DNA from: Prosthecobacter dejongeii
GTDB taxonomy: Bacteria; Verrucomicrobiota; Verrucomicrobiia; Verrucomicrobiales; Verrucomicrobiaceae
Direction of reading: 5' to 3'
Assembly (NCBI RefSeq): GCF_014203045.1
Contig: NZ_JACHIF010000001.1
Location: forward strand, 992,001 to 1,056,000
Length of the DNA: 64,000 bases
Shown here: positions 41,553-50,496 of the stretch, piece after piece
Numbering within the stretch: the first letter of the stretch is position 1
Layout of the letters: each line of letters starts with the position of its first letter
Position numbers and translations under genes: made by a program
The notes under the pieces: model-generated
Databases searched by the model: none
What the model saw: the letters and a program-made list of their open reading frames with translations, nothing else
What the model was told of the DNA's origin: nothing

Positions 41553-41720
41553 TTAGAACATTCCACGCTCTCTCTGCACTTCTTTAGGGACACGCGTTCT
41601 AGGAGCCGTGCCCATGCCCTGGCCACCGTAGTAGTTGCCGTTTTTGCTGTGGCCGAAAGGATAGGCGCAACTGCTGAGCAGGGCGCCAGCCACAAAAAGA
41701 AGTGTAAGACGGAGGATCAT
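41553..41720 (-). CDS. Small lipoprotein, unknown
   Basis: The 55-residue protein has a lipoprotein signal with lipobox LLSSC near residue 18, then a Gly/Asn/Tyr-rich part and a basic end. Start ATG 41720 is chosen since the signal peptide begins there; the frame continues upstream without sense. No family is recognised. It lies 87 bases before the pseudopilin-like gene on the same strand and may share its transcript. Confidence 0.6.
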   Translation of the reverse strand: MILRLTLLFVAGALLSSCAYPFGHSKNGNYYGGQGMGTAPRTRVPKEVQRERGMF

Positions 41721-41935
41721 GAAGTGCGCGGGCTTGATTTTTTGACTCACGGCCCGTGCTATGAAAGCTATGGGCTGGATGACAATTCCCCAGGGGTGGA
41801 TCTTTGCAAGCGTCAAGAATGGCTTGTATGCGGAGTTTATGTGAGGCCTCCCTCACGGATTTCCTGGGAAAGTGGTGGCACGGGGAACATATTTCCACCA
41901 TAGAAAGGCGCTCACGCTTACCGCATTTTATTGTC

Positions 41936-43234
41936 ATGTCTTCCGACTCACTCATTGGCATCATCGGTCTCGGCTATGTCGGACTCCCTCTCAGCTTGCG
42001 ATTTGCCCAATGCGGCAGTCGAGTTCTTGGTCTGGATATTGACCCTACGAAAGTCAATAAGTTGACCGCAGGTGAGACCTATATTCTGCACATCCCTGAA
42101 AAAGACATTGCCGCAGCAGTCAGCGAGGGTCGTTTCCGCGCCACGACTGATTTTTCCCAGGCGGCAGAGTGCAACGCACTGATCATCTGTGTGCCTACCC
42201 CTCTGGCCGCAGGCAATGAGCCGGACCTGAGCTACGTGCTGAACACCGGCCGGGCCATCGCTCCTTACCTCCAGAAGGGCCAACTCGTGGTCCTGGAATC
42301 CACCACTTACCCCGGGACGACGGATGGGGAACTGCGAGAAGTTCTCGAAGCAGGCTCTGGCCTGATTGCTGGGGTGGACTTTCACCTCGCCTTTTCTCCC
42401 GAGCGCGAAGATCCAGGTAATCCCCTGAGCGATGTTTCCCGCATCCCGAAAGTCATCGGCGGCCTCACCCCCGCCTGTCAGCAGCGCGCCATGGAAGTCT
42501 ATGGCCGGGCCATCCAAACGCTGGTGCCGGTGGACTCCTGCCGCATCGCCGAGGCGGTCAAACTGACGGAGAACATCTTCCGCGCGGTCAACATCGCCAT
42601 GGTGAATGAGCTGAAGGTGGTGTATGACAAAATGGGCATTGATATCTGGGAAGTCATCGCTGCTGCCAAGACCAAACCCTTTGGTTTCATGCCCTTCTAC
42701 CCTGGCCCAGGCCTGGGCGGCCACTGCATCCCCATTGATCCGTTTTACCTCACCTGGAAAGCCCGTCAATACGGCCAGGAGACACGCTTCATCGAACTGG
42801 CAGGCGAGGTCAATACTGCCATGCCGGCCTACGTCATCCAGCGCTGCCGCGAGGCGCTGGCGGCCCATGGCAAAGAATTGAAGGGTAGCAAAGTCCTTCT
42901 GCTAGGCATCGCCTACAAACCAAATGTGGACGATGACCGCGAAAGCCCAGCCTACGTCCTCTGGGAAATGCTGGAAGAGGCAGGCGCCGACGTGGTTTAC
43001 CACGACCCGCACGTCCCCGTCATCCGGCCTTCGCGTGAGCACGGCCACTTTGCAGGTCGCCTCAGTGTGGATTTGTCTGCTGAGAACCTCGCCAGCTATG
43101 ACCTGGTCCTTCTGGCGACGAATCACCAAGCCGTGGATTATCCACTGATCGCCGAAAATGCCCGCCTCATCGTGGATACACGCAATGCCTTTGGCCAGTT
43201 GCTCAAAGGCCAGCCGCATTATTACAAAGCTTAG
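41936..43234 (+). CDS. UDP-N-acetyl-hexosamine 6-dehydrogenase (WecC/WbpA/TviB type)
   Basis: The 432-residue protein has the NAD-binding start [18 protein letters not shown] and the catalytic cysteine in [12 protein letters not shown], with [15 protein letters not shown] before it. It oxidises a UDP-HexNAc to the uronic acid for polysaccharide synthesis. The form GGHCIPIDP is typical of the UDP-GlcNAc branch rather than UDP-glucose dehydrogenase. Start ATG 41936 removes a Trp-rich upstream extension. A UDP-sugar 4-epimerase gene follows after 101 bases, as in Vi antigen and O-antigen loci. Confidence 0.88.
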   Translation: MSSDSLIGIIGLGYVGLPLSLRFAQCGSRVLGLDIDPTKVNKLTAGETYILHIPEKDIAAAVSEGRFRATTDFSQAAECNALIICVPTPLAAGNEPDLSYVLNTGRAIAPYLQKGQLVVLESTTYPGTTDGELREVLEAGSGLIAGVDFHLAFSPEREDPGNPLSDVSRIPKVIGGLTPACQQRAMEVYGRAIQTLVPVDSCRIAEAVKLTENIFRAVNIAMVNELKVVYDKMGIDIWEVIAAAKTKPFGFMPFYPGPGLGGHCIPIDPFYLTWKARQYGQETRFIELAGEVNTAMPAYVIQRCREALAAHGKELKGSKVLLLGIAYKPNVDDDRESPAYVLWEMLEEAGADVVYHDPHVPVIRPSREHGHFAGRLSVDLSAENLASYDLVLLATNHQAVDYPLIAENARLIVDTRNAFGQLLKGQPHYYKA

Positions 43235-43335
43235 CCCGAATTCCGCTGAGGAAGACCTGATCTCTGGCCGCTTTGGAACCATCCAGTGATTGCAAATCGC
43301 CCTGACACGTTCCAAACGATGGCCTTACCTTTTTT

Positions 43336-44271
43336 ATGAAAGCTCTCATCACCGGCGGTGCCGGATTCATTGGTTCTCACATTGCTGAAGCTCTCTGTGC
43401 CCGTGGGGCGAGTGTGGTCGTGCTGGACAATCTCAGCCTGGGTAACCTGGAGAATCTAGCCTGGAAAAAACCGGGGGATGATTTGGAATTCGTTCAGGGA
43501 GACATCGGCGATGAAGCGCTGCTGGCGAAGATCACCGCCGGTTGTGACTGGGTGTTTCATGAAGGTGCCCTGCCTTCGGTGCCCCGCTCCGTGGCACAAC
43601 CGTGGGAGAGCAATTCGCAAAACCTGGATGGCACACTGAAGGTCCTCATCGCAGCCCGCGATGCCGGCGTGAAGCGCTTCATGTTCGCCAGTTCCTCCTC
43701 CATTTATGGCGATTCCGATGCTCCTTCCAAGTACGAAGGCCTGCCACCGAACCCGCTTTCACCTTACGCATTGCAGAAATACGCGAGTGAGAAGTACGGC
43801 CAGCTTTTCCACCGCCTGTATGGTCTGGAAACCGTGGGTCTGCGTTACTTCAATGTCTTTGGTCCGCGCCAGGCCTTTGATTCACCCTACTCAGGCGTGA
43901 TCGCTAAATACTGCACCGCCATGCTCAAAGGCGAGCGCCCTCTGGTGTTTGGCGATGGTCTCCAGGCCCGCGACTTTACCTTTGTGGACAATGCCGTCTC
44001 TGCCAACCTGCTGGCCGCTGAGGCCCCCGCAGAAAAGGTGGCGGGCAAGTTCTTCAATACCGCAGCGGGCGACTCCATTTCCCTCCTGCAACTCATCGAA
44101 GAACTGAATCAACTGACCAACCAGAAACTGGAACCCGAATTCCAACCCCCACGCGTGGGCGATGTGCGGAACTCCCTGGCAGACATCTCCGCTGCCCGTG
44201 AAGCCATGGGTTACGAGGTGCTGGTGGACTGGAAGGATGGCGTGGCACGCACGCTCGACTTCTACCGTTAA
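43336..44271 (+). CDS. NAD-dependent UDP-hexosamine 4-epimerase (SDR)
   Basis: The 311-residue extended SDR has the NAD motif GGAGFIGSHIAEAL and the catalytic Ser and YxxxK set (SSSSIYGDSDAP, SPYALQKYASEKY). WbpP/TviC-like enzymes interconvert UDP-GlcNAc and UDP-GalNAc, or their uronic acids. With the dehydrogenase just upstream it could make UDP-GalNAcA for a surface polymer. The start ATG at 43336 gives a normal length. It converges on the second RsuA-like gene with a three-base gap. Confidence 0.88.
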   Translation: MKALITGGAGFIGSHIAEALCARGASVVVLDNLSLGNLENLAWKKPGDDLEFVQGDIGDEALLAKITAGCDWVFHEGALPSVPRSVAQPWESNSQNLDGTLKVLIAARDAGVKRFMFASSSSIYGDSDAPSKYEGLPPNPLSPYALQKYASEKYGQLFHRLYGLETVGLRYFNVFGPRQAFDSPYSGVIAKYCTAMLKGERPLVFGDGLQARDFTFVDNAVSANLLAAEAPAEKVAGKFFNTAAGDSISLLQLIEELNQLTNQKLEPEFQPPRVGDVRNSLADISAAREAMGYEVLVDWKDGVARTLDFYR

Positions 44272-44274
44272 GCT

Positions 44275-44967
44275 TTAAAAAGCGGCGACTTCCTCAGCGG
44301 TCAGCGGCCGCCATTGACCTGCCTGCAAATCTGTGGGCAGGCGAAGACTGCCGATGCTTTCCCGATGCAGCGCAGTGACGCGGTTTTGCACGCGGTGAAA
44401 CATGCGCTTCACCTGGTGGTAGCGCCCTTCATAGAGCGTCAGCCGTGCTCGGCGCGGGGCGAGGATCTCCAGCTCCGCAGGCAGGGTGGTGATGTCTTCG
44501 GTATGGAAGTAAAATCCAGCCGCAAAGGCAGCCACTGCATCTGGAAGAATGTCTTCCGCCGTTTCCACAAGATACACCTTTGCCACGTGCTCCACAGGCT
44601 CCATCAGGCGCTTGGACCAGCGGCCATCGTTCGTTAAGAGGATCAACCCAGAGGTGCCACGGTCCAGCCTCCCCGCGATGTGCAGGGTGTGTTTGTCGGG
44701 ATCATCCAACAGATCAATGACCGTGCGGTGCACGGGATCCACGGTGGCACTGAGGATGCCCACAGGCTTATGCAGCATGAGGTAGAGCGCTCTCTCAGGT
44801 TCTTGAAGAAGGGTGTCATCCAGCTCAATTCGGGTGAAGCGATCCACCTCCTGCTGATTGCTGGTGCAGACACTGCCATCCACCCGAACGCGCCGGGCCG
44901 CAATCAGCCGATGGGCTGCACTGCGACCCAGGGAGGACTGTTTGGCAAGGAAGCGGTCCAGTTTCAT
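44275..44967 (-). CDS. RsuA-type pseudouridine synthase, copy 2
   Basis: The 230-residue protein has an S4 domain (LDRFLAKQSSLGRSAAHRLI) and the catalytic AGRLDRGTSGLILLTNDG with the nucleophilic Asp. RYHQVKRMFHRVQNRVTALHR at the C-terminus matches RsuA, which makes pseudouridine 516 in 16S rRNA. It is the more RsuA-like of the two copies in this window (the other is at 24136). It is encoded alone on the minus strand, converging with the epimerase gene. Confidence 0.87.
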   Translation of the reverse strand: MKLDRFLAKQSSLGRSAAHRLIAARRVRVDGSVCTSNQQEVDRFTRIELDDTLLQEPERALYLMLHKPVGILSATVDPVHRTVIDLLDDPDKHTLHIAGRLDRGTSGLILLTNDGRWSKRLMEPVEHVAKVYLVETAEDILPDAVAAFAAGFYFHTEDITTLPAELEILAPRRARLTLYEGRYHQVKRMFHRVQNRVTALHRESIGSLRLPTDLQAGQWRPLTAEEVAAF

Positions 44968-45042
44968 CTGGAAGATGAGGTTGGCCCAGGGGTGTCAAAA
45001 AACCCAGTGGGCGCGTGCGGGCTGATTGCCGGCTTGGAGAGA

Positions 45043-45873
45043 TCAGCCAGGAAAGTCCATCACTTCCGCCAGCACGCTACAAAGGGAGATCGTTTCTTCT
45101 TCTGAGGGCGCTTGGGCTTTTACCAAAGCGATCTGCAAGAGCCCTAGGCGGGTGGGGCAGGGGAGAATGGTGAGTGTTTCTCCCGTGGCCAAAATCTGCC
45201 GCGATACCTGGGAGGCACCGCTAGCGGCCTGCGCACTGGCACGAATGGCGGCATTCCACGCCATCATGGTGGAGAGGACCAGACCCGATTTTTTCGGCGG
45301 TCCCCAGAGAAGATCCCCATATTCATCCACGATGAGGAGTTCCCCTGCATTCCAACGGCTGCCAGCCCAGAGGGAGTAAGCTTCGAGTCGATCTTTGACC
45401 GACGCGCCTTGAGAGATAGGCACCTGCGGCAGCTCGACCGGGGCCGCGCTGAAATGCGTGGGCGGTGGTGAAGGGGTAAAGGCAGGTTCAGGAGCCGGAC
45501 TGGCAGGCGCGGAAACCTCCTCCTCCACGGCCACAGGGGCAGGCTCGACAGCAGCCGGAGCCTCAACCACAGGCGGCTGGGCTGTGACCACGGAGGCAGT
45601 TTCCGCCGGGGGAGCGACGGGCTGCGGGGTCAATAAACCAGCGTGGATGGCTTTTTCGCGGATGGACTGAAGCCGCTGGCGAAAGGCTGCCAGATTAGGT
45701 GCTAGGGCAGCTTCTTCGACTTTGACCACGACAGGATCGGTGACCAAAGGCTCGACGGGCTCCGGTTTTGGCGGAGCGACCGGGACAGGTGCCGGAATTT
45801 TGGGGGTGAGAGATGGGCGCAGAGACTCCGCCAGTACGGCGACCTCTTCGGGATCAATCCAGGAGACTTGCAT
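45043..45873 (-). CDS. Proline-rich protein with C-terminal Roadblock-like domain
   Basis: The 276-residue product has a short N-terminal motif (MQVSWIDPEEVAVLAESLRPSL), a Pro/Ala/Val-rich linker (about 30-160) and a C-terminal globular domain of about 115 residues resembling Roadblock/LC7, with LWAGSRWNAGELLIVDEYGDLLW and a helical TMMAWNAAIRASAQA. Roadblock proteins bind small GTPases or MinD/ParA ATPases. The ATG at 45873 lies inside the end of the ParA gene, so the two overlap by about 20 bases and should work together. A role in positioning a cell-surface machine is inferred. Confidence 0.65.
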   Translation of the reverse strand: MQVSWIDPEEVAVLAESLRPSLTPKIPAPVPVAPPKPEPVEPLVTDPVVVKVEEAALAPNLAAFRQRLQSIREKAIHAGLLTPQPVAPPAETASVVTAQPPVVEAPAAVEPAPVAVEEEVSAPASPAPEPAFTPSPPPTHFSAAPVELPQVPISQGASVKDRLEAYSLWAGSRWNAGELLIVDEYGDLLWGPPKKSGLVLSTMMAWNAAIRASAQAASGASQVSRQILATGETLTILPCPTRLGLLQIALVKAQAPSEEETISLCSVLAEVMDFPG

Positions 45874-46723
45874 GATTATCGGAGGCTTCGCGTTCCTGGA
45901 GCAGGCCGGTGCGTTGTTCAATTTCTGCGGCGATCTGGTCAAAGATCAATGCTTCGGGGGGAGGGTTGCGTTTGATCAAAGCCACCGGGACTCCCATGGC
46001 GCTAGCTTCGAGAAAGGAACCCATGCGAGGGATGGACTGTTCAAACATCAAGTCTGCAGGCAGCAGGGCACGGAGTTCAGCCACCACTTTTTGGCTGATC
46101 TGATTTTCACCCATGACCATCGTCAGCAGGATGCCCGCCACTTTGACTCCAGCCCCCTCCGCGCGGAAGCGGGATAGAGTCTCCAGCATGTGCGGCACGC
46201 TGCGCACGGCCAGGGGCTCAGCCTGCTGAGGCAGGATGACGTAATCGCAAGCCTTTACCACGGACTCTGACATGCCATTGAGACCCGCAGCGGTGTCAAT
46301 GATGAGGCAGTCCACACCGCGCAGTTCGGCAGCGCGCAGCAGGTCTGCCAAACGCGCCGGCACCTCCGCCGGGGACCAGCCCTGGCGAGCGCAGGCATCA
46401 TACTGGCCGGCAGGCAGGATTTGCAGTTCGGGTAAGCGGGTGGAAAGCACCAGCTTGTTGAAGTTTTTTTCCCCGGTCAGAAAATCATAAAAGCCCTGCT
46501 TCGCCTTGGTCGAACGGGCCAGGGATAGACCGACTCCGCCCTGTGGATCGGTATCCACGAGCAGGGTATTCCATCCGCGCCGTGCGAGCGAGTACGCGAG
46601 GTTGATGCACAGCGTGGTTTTACCCACACCGCCTTTTTGACTGGCCGTTGCAATGGCGATCACAGTGCGCAGATAGACGCAACCCAGCGAGAATGCAGCC
46701 GCTTTTTTCACGACCTTGCACAT
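45854..46723 (-). CDS. ParA/MinD-family ATPase
   Basis: The protein has the deviant Walker A motif KGGVGKTT near the N-terminus, the switch I-like DTDPQGG and Walker B-like LIIDTAAGLNG. These ATPases form DNA- or membrane-bound dimers that position plasmids, chromosomes or protein clusters. I give the ATG at 46723 (289 residues); a TTG at 46735 and a GTG at 46663, right before the first strand, are alternatives. No parB or chromosome-partition genes are adjacent; the partner is the Roadblock-like gene that overlaps its 3' end. It is therefore more likely an orphan positioning ATPase. Confidence 0.87.
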   Translation of the reverse strand: MCKVVKKAAAFSLGCVYLRTVIAIATASQKGGVGKTTLCINLAYSLARRGWNTLLVDTDPQGGVGLSLARSTKAKQGFYDFLTGEKNFNKLVLSTRLPELQILPAGQYDACARQGWSPAEVPARLADLLRAAELRGVDCLIIDTAAGLNGMSESVVKACDYVILPQQAEPLAVRSVPHMLETLSRFRAEGAGVKVAGILLTMVMGENQISQKVVAELRALLPADLMFEQSIPRMGSFLEASAMGVPVALIKRNPPPEALIFDQIAAEIEQRTGLLQEREASDNHASLLD

Positions 46724-46785
46724 CGCCTCACACAAGGGCTCCTCTGGCTAAGCTGAGGAAGCCGCGACAGTCATGGAGCCAGCCC

Positions 46786-47292
46786 TTACTCCACGGCGCC
46801 GATCCAGGTCTTCGACTTGCCGTTCTCAAGCTTTTCCAAGTCCAGGGGAGCTGGCTTTTTCACTTCCGCTTTTTCACCACGAACCTCTAAGGTGAGGGCT
46901 CCCTGCAAATGGGCTTTCTCCAACCAGTAACGGATGCGCACGTCCTGAGCTGTCTGCGCAGGGACCTGCGGCGGCTTTTCCGTGGCGAGGGTGAAAAGCG
47001 GCACCTCTTTCCCCTCCGCTGTCACTAGGCGCACATCGGGGGGCTGAAAGGAGAAAGGGCGGGGGCTGGTATTGCGGTAACGCAGCTCAATGTCCAGCCG
47101 GGCATTGCCATAATCACGCTCCAGAGTGCAGCGGTGGATTTTCAAACCTGGCTCGGTAGTCGTCACCTCGGCAGCCAGGGGCTCTGGATTGCCTTCTGAG
47201 GCCTCCTCCGTCGTAAAAACCCAGAGGGTGACCCCGAGGCTGAGGAGAATGAGCAGCCAGACTTCGAATCGTTTCAGGAAAGACATGGCCAT
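46786..47292 (-). CDS. Single-pass anchored protein, unknown
   Basis: The 168-residue product has one N-terminal membrane segment (about 10-26, WLLILLSLGVTLWVF) and a beta-rich periplasmic domain (DARLDIELRYRNTSPRPFSF-like strands, one Cys). I do not recognise the family, although the domain resembles small late-embryogenesis-type or Ig-like folds. It lies 51 bases upstream of the ParA gene on the same strand and may be in its transcript. ATG 47292 and ATG 47286 are both possible starts. Confidence 0.6.
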   Translation of the reverse strand: MAMSFLKRFEVWLLILLSLGVTLWVFTTEEASEGNPEPLAAEVTTTEPGLKIHRCTLERDYGNARLDIELRYRNTSPRPFSFQPPDVRLVTAEGKEVPLFTLATEKPPQVPAQTAQDVRIRYWLEKAHLQGALTLEVRGEKAEVKKPAPLDLEKLENGKSKTWIGAVE

Positions 47293-47408
47293 GGCGTGAT
47301 GCAGACACGACGGTTTTGCAATGAGAGATGTGAGCGCAACCCCAGGCAGTGCTAAAGCCCTCGTTGCATAAAATCTTGCGGCAGGGCTCCCCTACGTCAG
47401 ACTGCGGC

Positions 47409-49181
47409 GTGAAGTTTATCCTGCTCTCCGCCCTGCTCAGTGTGTGTCTCCACTCCGCACAAGCCCTGGAAATCCCTGCCGGAGGGACCGAGATCGGCAG
47501 CTCTCTGAAAGCCAGCGCCAACGCGGAAGCGGGAAAAGCCGTGACTCTGGAAAAGGGGGCACGCATCACGGTAGAAAAGGCTGACGCATCCAAAGCCTAT
47601 CTTGCCCAGTTTACCGTCCCCTGCACGCCTGAGATCAAAGCCGGGGAGCCTGTGCTAGCGGTGATCAAGGCCCGTGTCCTGGGCCCGTCCTCTAAAGGGG
47701 TAATGATAGCCAAACTGCAATTGCAACAAGCCCCCTACCTAGCCCTCAGCGCGGAAACCACCCTGGAGGTTCATCCTGAATGGACTGAATTGCCGGTGAC
47801 TTTGGTGCCCAACAAAAACGCAGACGCAGGCATGGCGGCGCTAGTCTTGCTGTGCGGGCAAAAAGAACAGGCCTTGGAGGTCGAAAGCGTCCGACTGTTC
47901 AGCTACCCAGCGAAAACAGACATCGCCACCTTACCGCGCATCCGCCGCAGTTATGCCGGGCGTGAGGCCCAGGCTCCCTGGCGAAAAGCCGCGCTGGAGC
48001 GGATCGAAAAACATCGCCAAGCCGATCTGGCTCTGACCCTGACGGACCCGGCGGGTCAACCCCTGAAGAACACCGAAGTCCGCGCTGTTTTGCAGCGCCA
48101 TGAATTTGGTTTTGGTTCCGCTGTGCCCGTAAAATGGCTACTGGAAGACAGCCAGGATGGGCGGAACTTCCGGAATATTGTGGATCGCCTGTTTAGCATC
48201 GTGGTGTTTGAAAACGATCTCAAAGAAGGGGAGTGGCCGCCCGAGGCGAGCGCCGAAAAACGCCACCACCGCAATGCCCAGCTCGACCAAGCTTTCGCTT
48301 GGCTTCAGGCGCGTCACATCCCGGTGCGCGGCCACTACCTCATGCAGGTGGCGACCCCCTACAATCTCCACGGCATCAACGACGCCGAGGTCATCCGGCA
48401 GCGGATCTTCGAAGGCACCCGTGAGCGGCTCGGCTTCGTGAAAGACCGTGTGCGTGAATGGGATGTGATCAATCACCCCATCGCCTGGCATGGCGCTGAC
48501 ATGTTGAATGCAAAACCCGGATTGGCAGAGATTGACCGGGAAACCTACCGGCTGGCACGGTCCCTGACGGACCTGCCTTTTTGGGTCAACGAAGATCAGA
48601 TCTTCCGCCCCGGCCCGCAGCAAGAGCGCACCTTCACCTACATCCAGGCGCTGAATGAAGCCGGTCTCTCCGTAGCAGGCCTGGGCAACCAGGCCCACTT
48701 TGACGAAAGCTTTCTGCCATCCCCTGAGGACCTTCTAGCCGTGACCGATCGCTACGCGAAAATCGTTCCCTCGCAGTCCATCACGGAATTTGATGTGGTG
48801 ACGCAGGCCGATGAAGAGCTGGCCGCAGATTACACCCGCGACGTGCTGATCGCCTGTTTTAGCCATCCCGCCTACAGCAGCATCCTTCTTTGGGGTTTTT
48901 GGGAAGGCACGCACTGGAAACCTGAAGCCGCCTCCTGGAACAAGGACTGGTCCATCCGTCTTCGCGGTGAGGTACTGGAAGAGTGGATCGGCCGACGCTG
49001 GCGCACAGATGTGACTTTAAAAACCGATGCCGAAGGCCGGGTCAAATGGCGGGGGTTTCCCGGTGACTATCTGGTGACGACCTATCTTGAAGGTGGAGTG
49101 GCCAACAGCACGGTGACACTCCATCATCAGAAGCCGACTGGGCGCGCCAGCCTCCAAAAAACCTCCGCGCCCCAGCCCTGA
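47409..49181 (+). CDS. Secreted GH10-like protein with altered acid/base site
   Basis: The 590-residue protein (GTG 47409, signal MKFILLSALLSVCLHSAQA; an in-frame GTG at 47349 is upstream) has an N-terminal beta domain of about 200 residues and a C-terminal GH10 TIM barrel. The nucleophile motif ITEFDV is intact (Glu codon 48786-48788). At the acid/base site, where GH10 xylanases read WDVxNE, this protein reads WDVINHP: His (codon 48474-48476) replaces Glu. The active-site HxxVW segment is also changed to RGHYLM. It may bind xylan without cleaving it, or use another proton donor. Confidence 0.8.
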   Translation: MKFILLSALLSVCLHSAQALEIPAGGTEIGSSLKASANAEAGKAVTLEKGARITVEKADASKAYLAQFTVPCTPEIKAGEPVLAVIKARVLGPSSKGVMIAKLQLQQAPYLALSAETTLEVHPEWTELPVTLVPNKNADAGMAALVLLCGQKEQALEVESVRLFSYPAKTDIATLPRIRRSYAGREAQAPWRKAALERIEKHRQADLALTLTDPAGQPLKNTEVRAVLQRHEFGFGSAVPVKWLLEDSQDGRNFRNIVDRLFSIVVFENDLKEGEWPPEASAEKRHHRNAQLDQAFAWLQARHIPVRGHYLMQVATPYNLHGINDAEVIRQRIFEGTRERLGFVKDRVREWDVINHPIAWHGADMLNAKPGLAEIDRETYRLARSLTDLPFWVNEDQIFRPGPQQERTFTYIQALNEAGLSVAGLGNQAHFDESFLPSPEDLLAVTDRYAKIVPSQSITEFDVVTQADEELAADYTRDVLIACFSHPAYSSILLWGFWEGTHWKPEAASWNKDWSIRLRGEVLEEWIGRRWRTDVTLKTDAEGRVKWRGFPGDYLVTTYLEGGVANSTVTLHHQKPTGRASLQKTSAPQP

Positions 49182-49267
49182 GCAGAGCCGTCACCGGGCA
49201 AAAGTTTTCATTTCCAAACGGCAAGCGTAGTGCCCTTTGTAAGCGCTTCGAATTTCCCACACGCCCT

Positions 49268-49813
49268 ATGTCACGCATCGTCCTCGGCATCACCGGCTCC
49301 ATTGCCGCTTACAAGGCGGCAGATCTGGCCAGCCAGCTCACCAAAGCTGGGCACGAGGTGACCTGTGTGCTGACGAAGGGTGCGCTGGAATTTGTCACCC
49401 CGCTGACGCTGGCCACCCTCTCACGCCGCCCAGTAGTGACGGATTTGTTTGCTGAAAAAGAAGGCTGGCAGCCCGGTCACATCCAACTCGCTGATGATGC
49501 GGATCTGCTGCTCATCGCGCCTGCTACCGCCAACGTTCTAGCCTCCATGGCGCATGGGTTTGCCAACGACGCGCTGACGGCCATCGCCCTGGCCACACGG
49601 GCTCCCCTCTTGATCGCGCCAGCGATGAACGGCAAAATGTGGCTGCACCCGGCGACTCTGAAAAATGTGGAAACACTCAAGGGCTGGGGCGCGCAATTCA
49701 TCGAACCTGCGGAAGGGCTGCTGGCCTGCGGTTACGAAGGCGTGGGCCGTCTGGCTCCTGTGGAAGAAATCCTGGCAGCCGTGCAGGTCCTCTTAAACAA
49801 GGGAGCCGCATGA
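49268..49813 (+). CDS. coaC: Phosphopantothenoylcysteine decarboxylase (CoaC, separate)
   Basis: The 181-residue flavoprotein starts with LGITGSIAAYKAADL and has the catalytic His in GHIQLADDADLLLIAPATAN, the PAMNGKMW motif and the conserved ACGYEGVGRL. It removes CO2 from phosphopantothenoylcysteine in coenzyme A synthesis. In most bacteria this is the N-terminal half of a CoaBC fusion; here the stop codon overlaps the start of a separate coaB gene (ATGA at 49810). Both halves keep their catalytic motifs. Confidence 0.9.
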   Translation: MSRIVLGITGSIAAYKAADLASQLTKAGHEVTCVLTKGALEFVTPLTLATLSRRPVVTDLFAEKEGWQPGHIQLADDADLLLIAPATANVLASMAHGFANDALTAIALATRAPLLIAPAMNGKMWLHPATLKNVETLKGWGAQFIEPAEGLLACGYEGVGRLAPVEEILAAVQVLLNKGAA

Positions 49814-50460
49814 AGATCCTCATCACCGCTGGCCCAACACGCGAACCTCTGGACCCGGTGCGTTATCTAACCAACCGTTCCTCTGGCAAAATGGGCTACG
49901 CCCTGGCCGAAGCCGCCCGAGACCGAGGGCATGAGGTGACGCTGATCTCCGGCCCCGTCTCCCTACCTATGCCCGAAGGCCTGACCATGGTGAAGGTGGA
50001 AACCGCCCGCCAAATGTACGAGGCCGTGAGCAGCCACCTGAGCGGGCAGGATACCGCCATTTTTTCCGCGGCCGTGGCGGATTACCGACCGGTCGCCAGG
50101 GCCGAACAAAAGATCAAAAAAACAGGCGAGACCCTGACCCTGACGCTGGAGAAAACCGAGGATATTCTCGGCTCGGCCCGCGGCGTGTTCGGTTTCACCG
50201 GTTACCTAGTGGGTTTCGCGGCTGAGACGGAACGACTGCTGGAACATGCGCACGACAAGCTAGCACGCAAAGGCTGCGACCTCGTCATCGCCAATGATGT
50301 CTCGCAGGTGGGCATCGGGTTTGACAGCACGGAGAACGAAGTCACTCTGTGCCTGCCTGACGCCTCGCCCTTCCCCCTGCCACGTCAGAGCAAGGCTGCG
50401 CTGGCTCGCGAGTTGATCGCGTTCATCACCCAGCAGGCCGCCTTGAAAAAAACCCTTTGA
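49810..50460 (+). CDS. coaB: Phosphopantothenate-cysteine ligase (CoaB, separate)
   Basis: The 216-residue protein joins phosphopantothenate and cysteine using CTP. It has the start ITAGPTREPLDPVRYLTNRSSGKMG, the AAVADYRP motif and the KIKK segment of the CoaB domain. ATG 49810 is in frame with a longer upstream reading frame that would overlap coaC, and the ATGA overlap supports this start. It is encoded directly after coaC, equal to a CoaBC fusion split at the domain junction. An inositol-phosphatase-family gene follows after 36 bases. Confidence 0.9.
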   Translation: MKILITAGPTREPLDPVRYLTNRSSGKMGYALAEAARDRGHEVTLISGPVSLPMPEGLTMVKVETARQMYEAVSSHLSGQDTAIFSAAVADYRPVARAEQKIKKTGETLTLTLEKTEDILGSARGVFGFTGYLVGFAAETERLLEHAHDKLARKGCDLVIANDVSQVGIGFDSTENEVTLCLPDASPFPLPRQSKAALARELIAFITQQAALKKTL

Positions 50461-50496
50461 TCTCCTCCGGGACATTCGCCTCCATCCCTTCATTCC

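Noticed and set aside
45854-46735. Chromosome-partition parA locus and replication origin
   Set aside because: No parB, parS-like repeat, gidB or dnaA genes nearby; the partner is a Roadblock-like gene.
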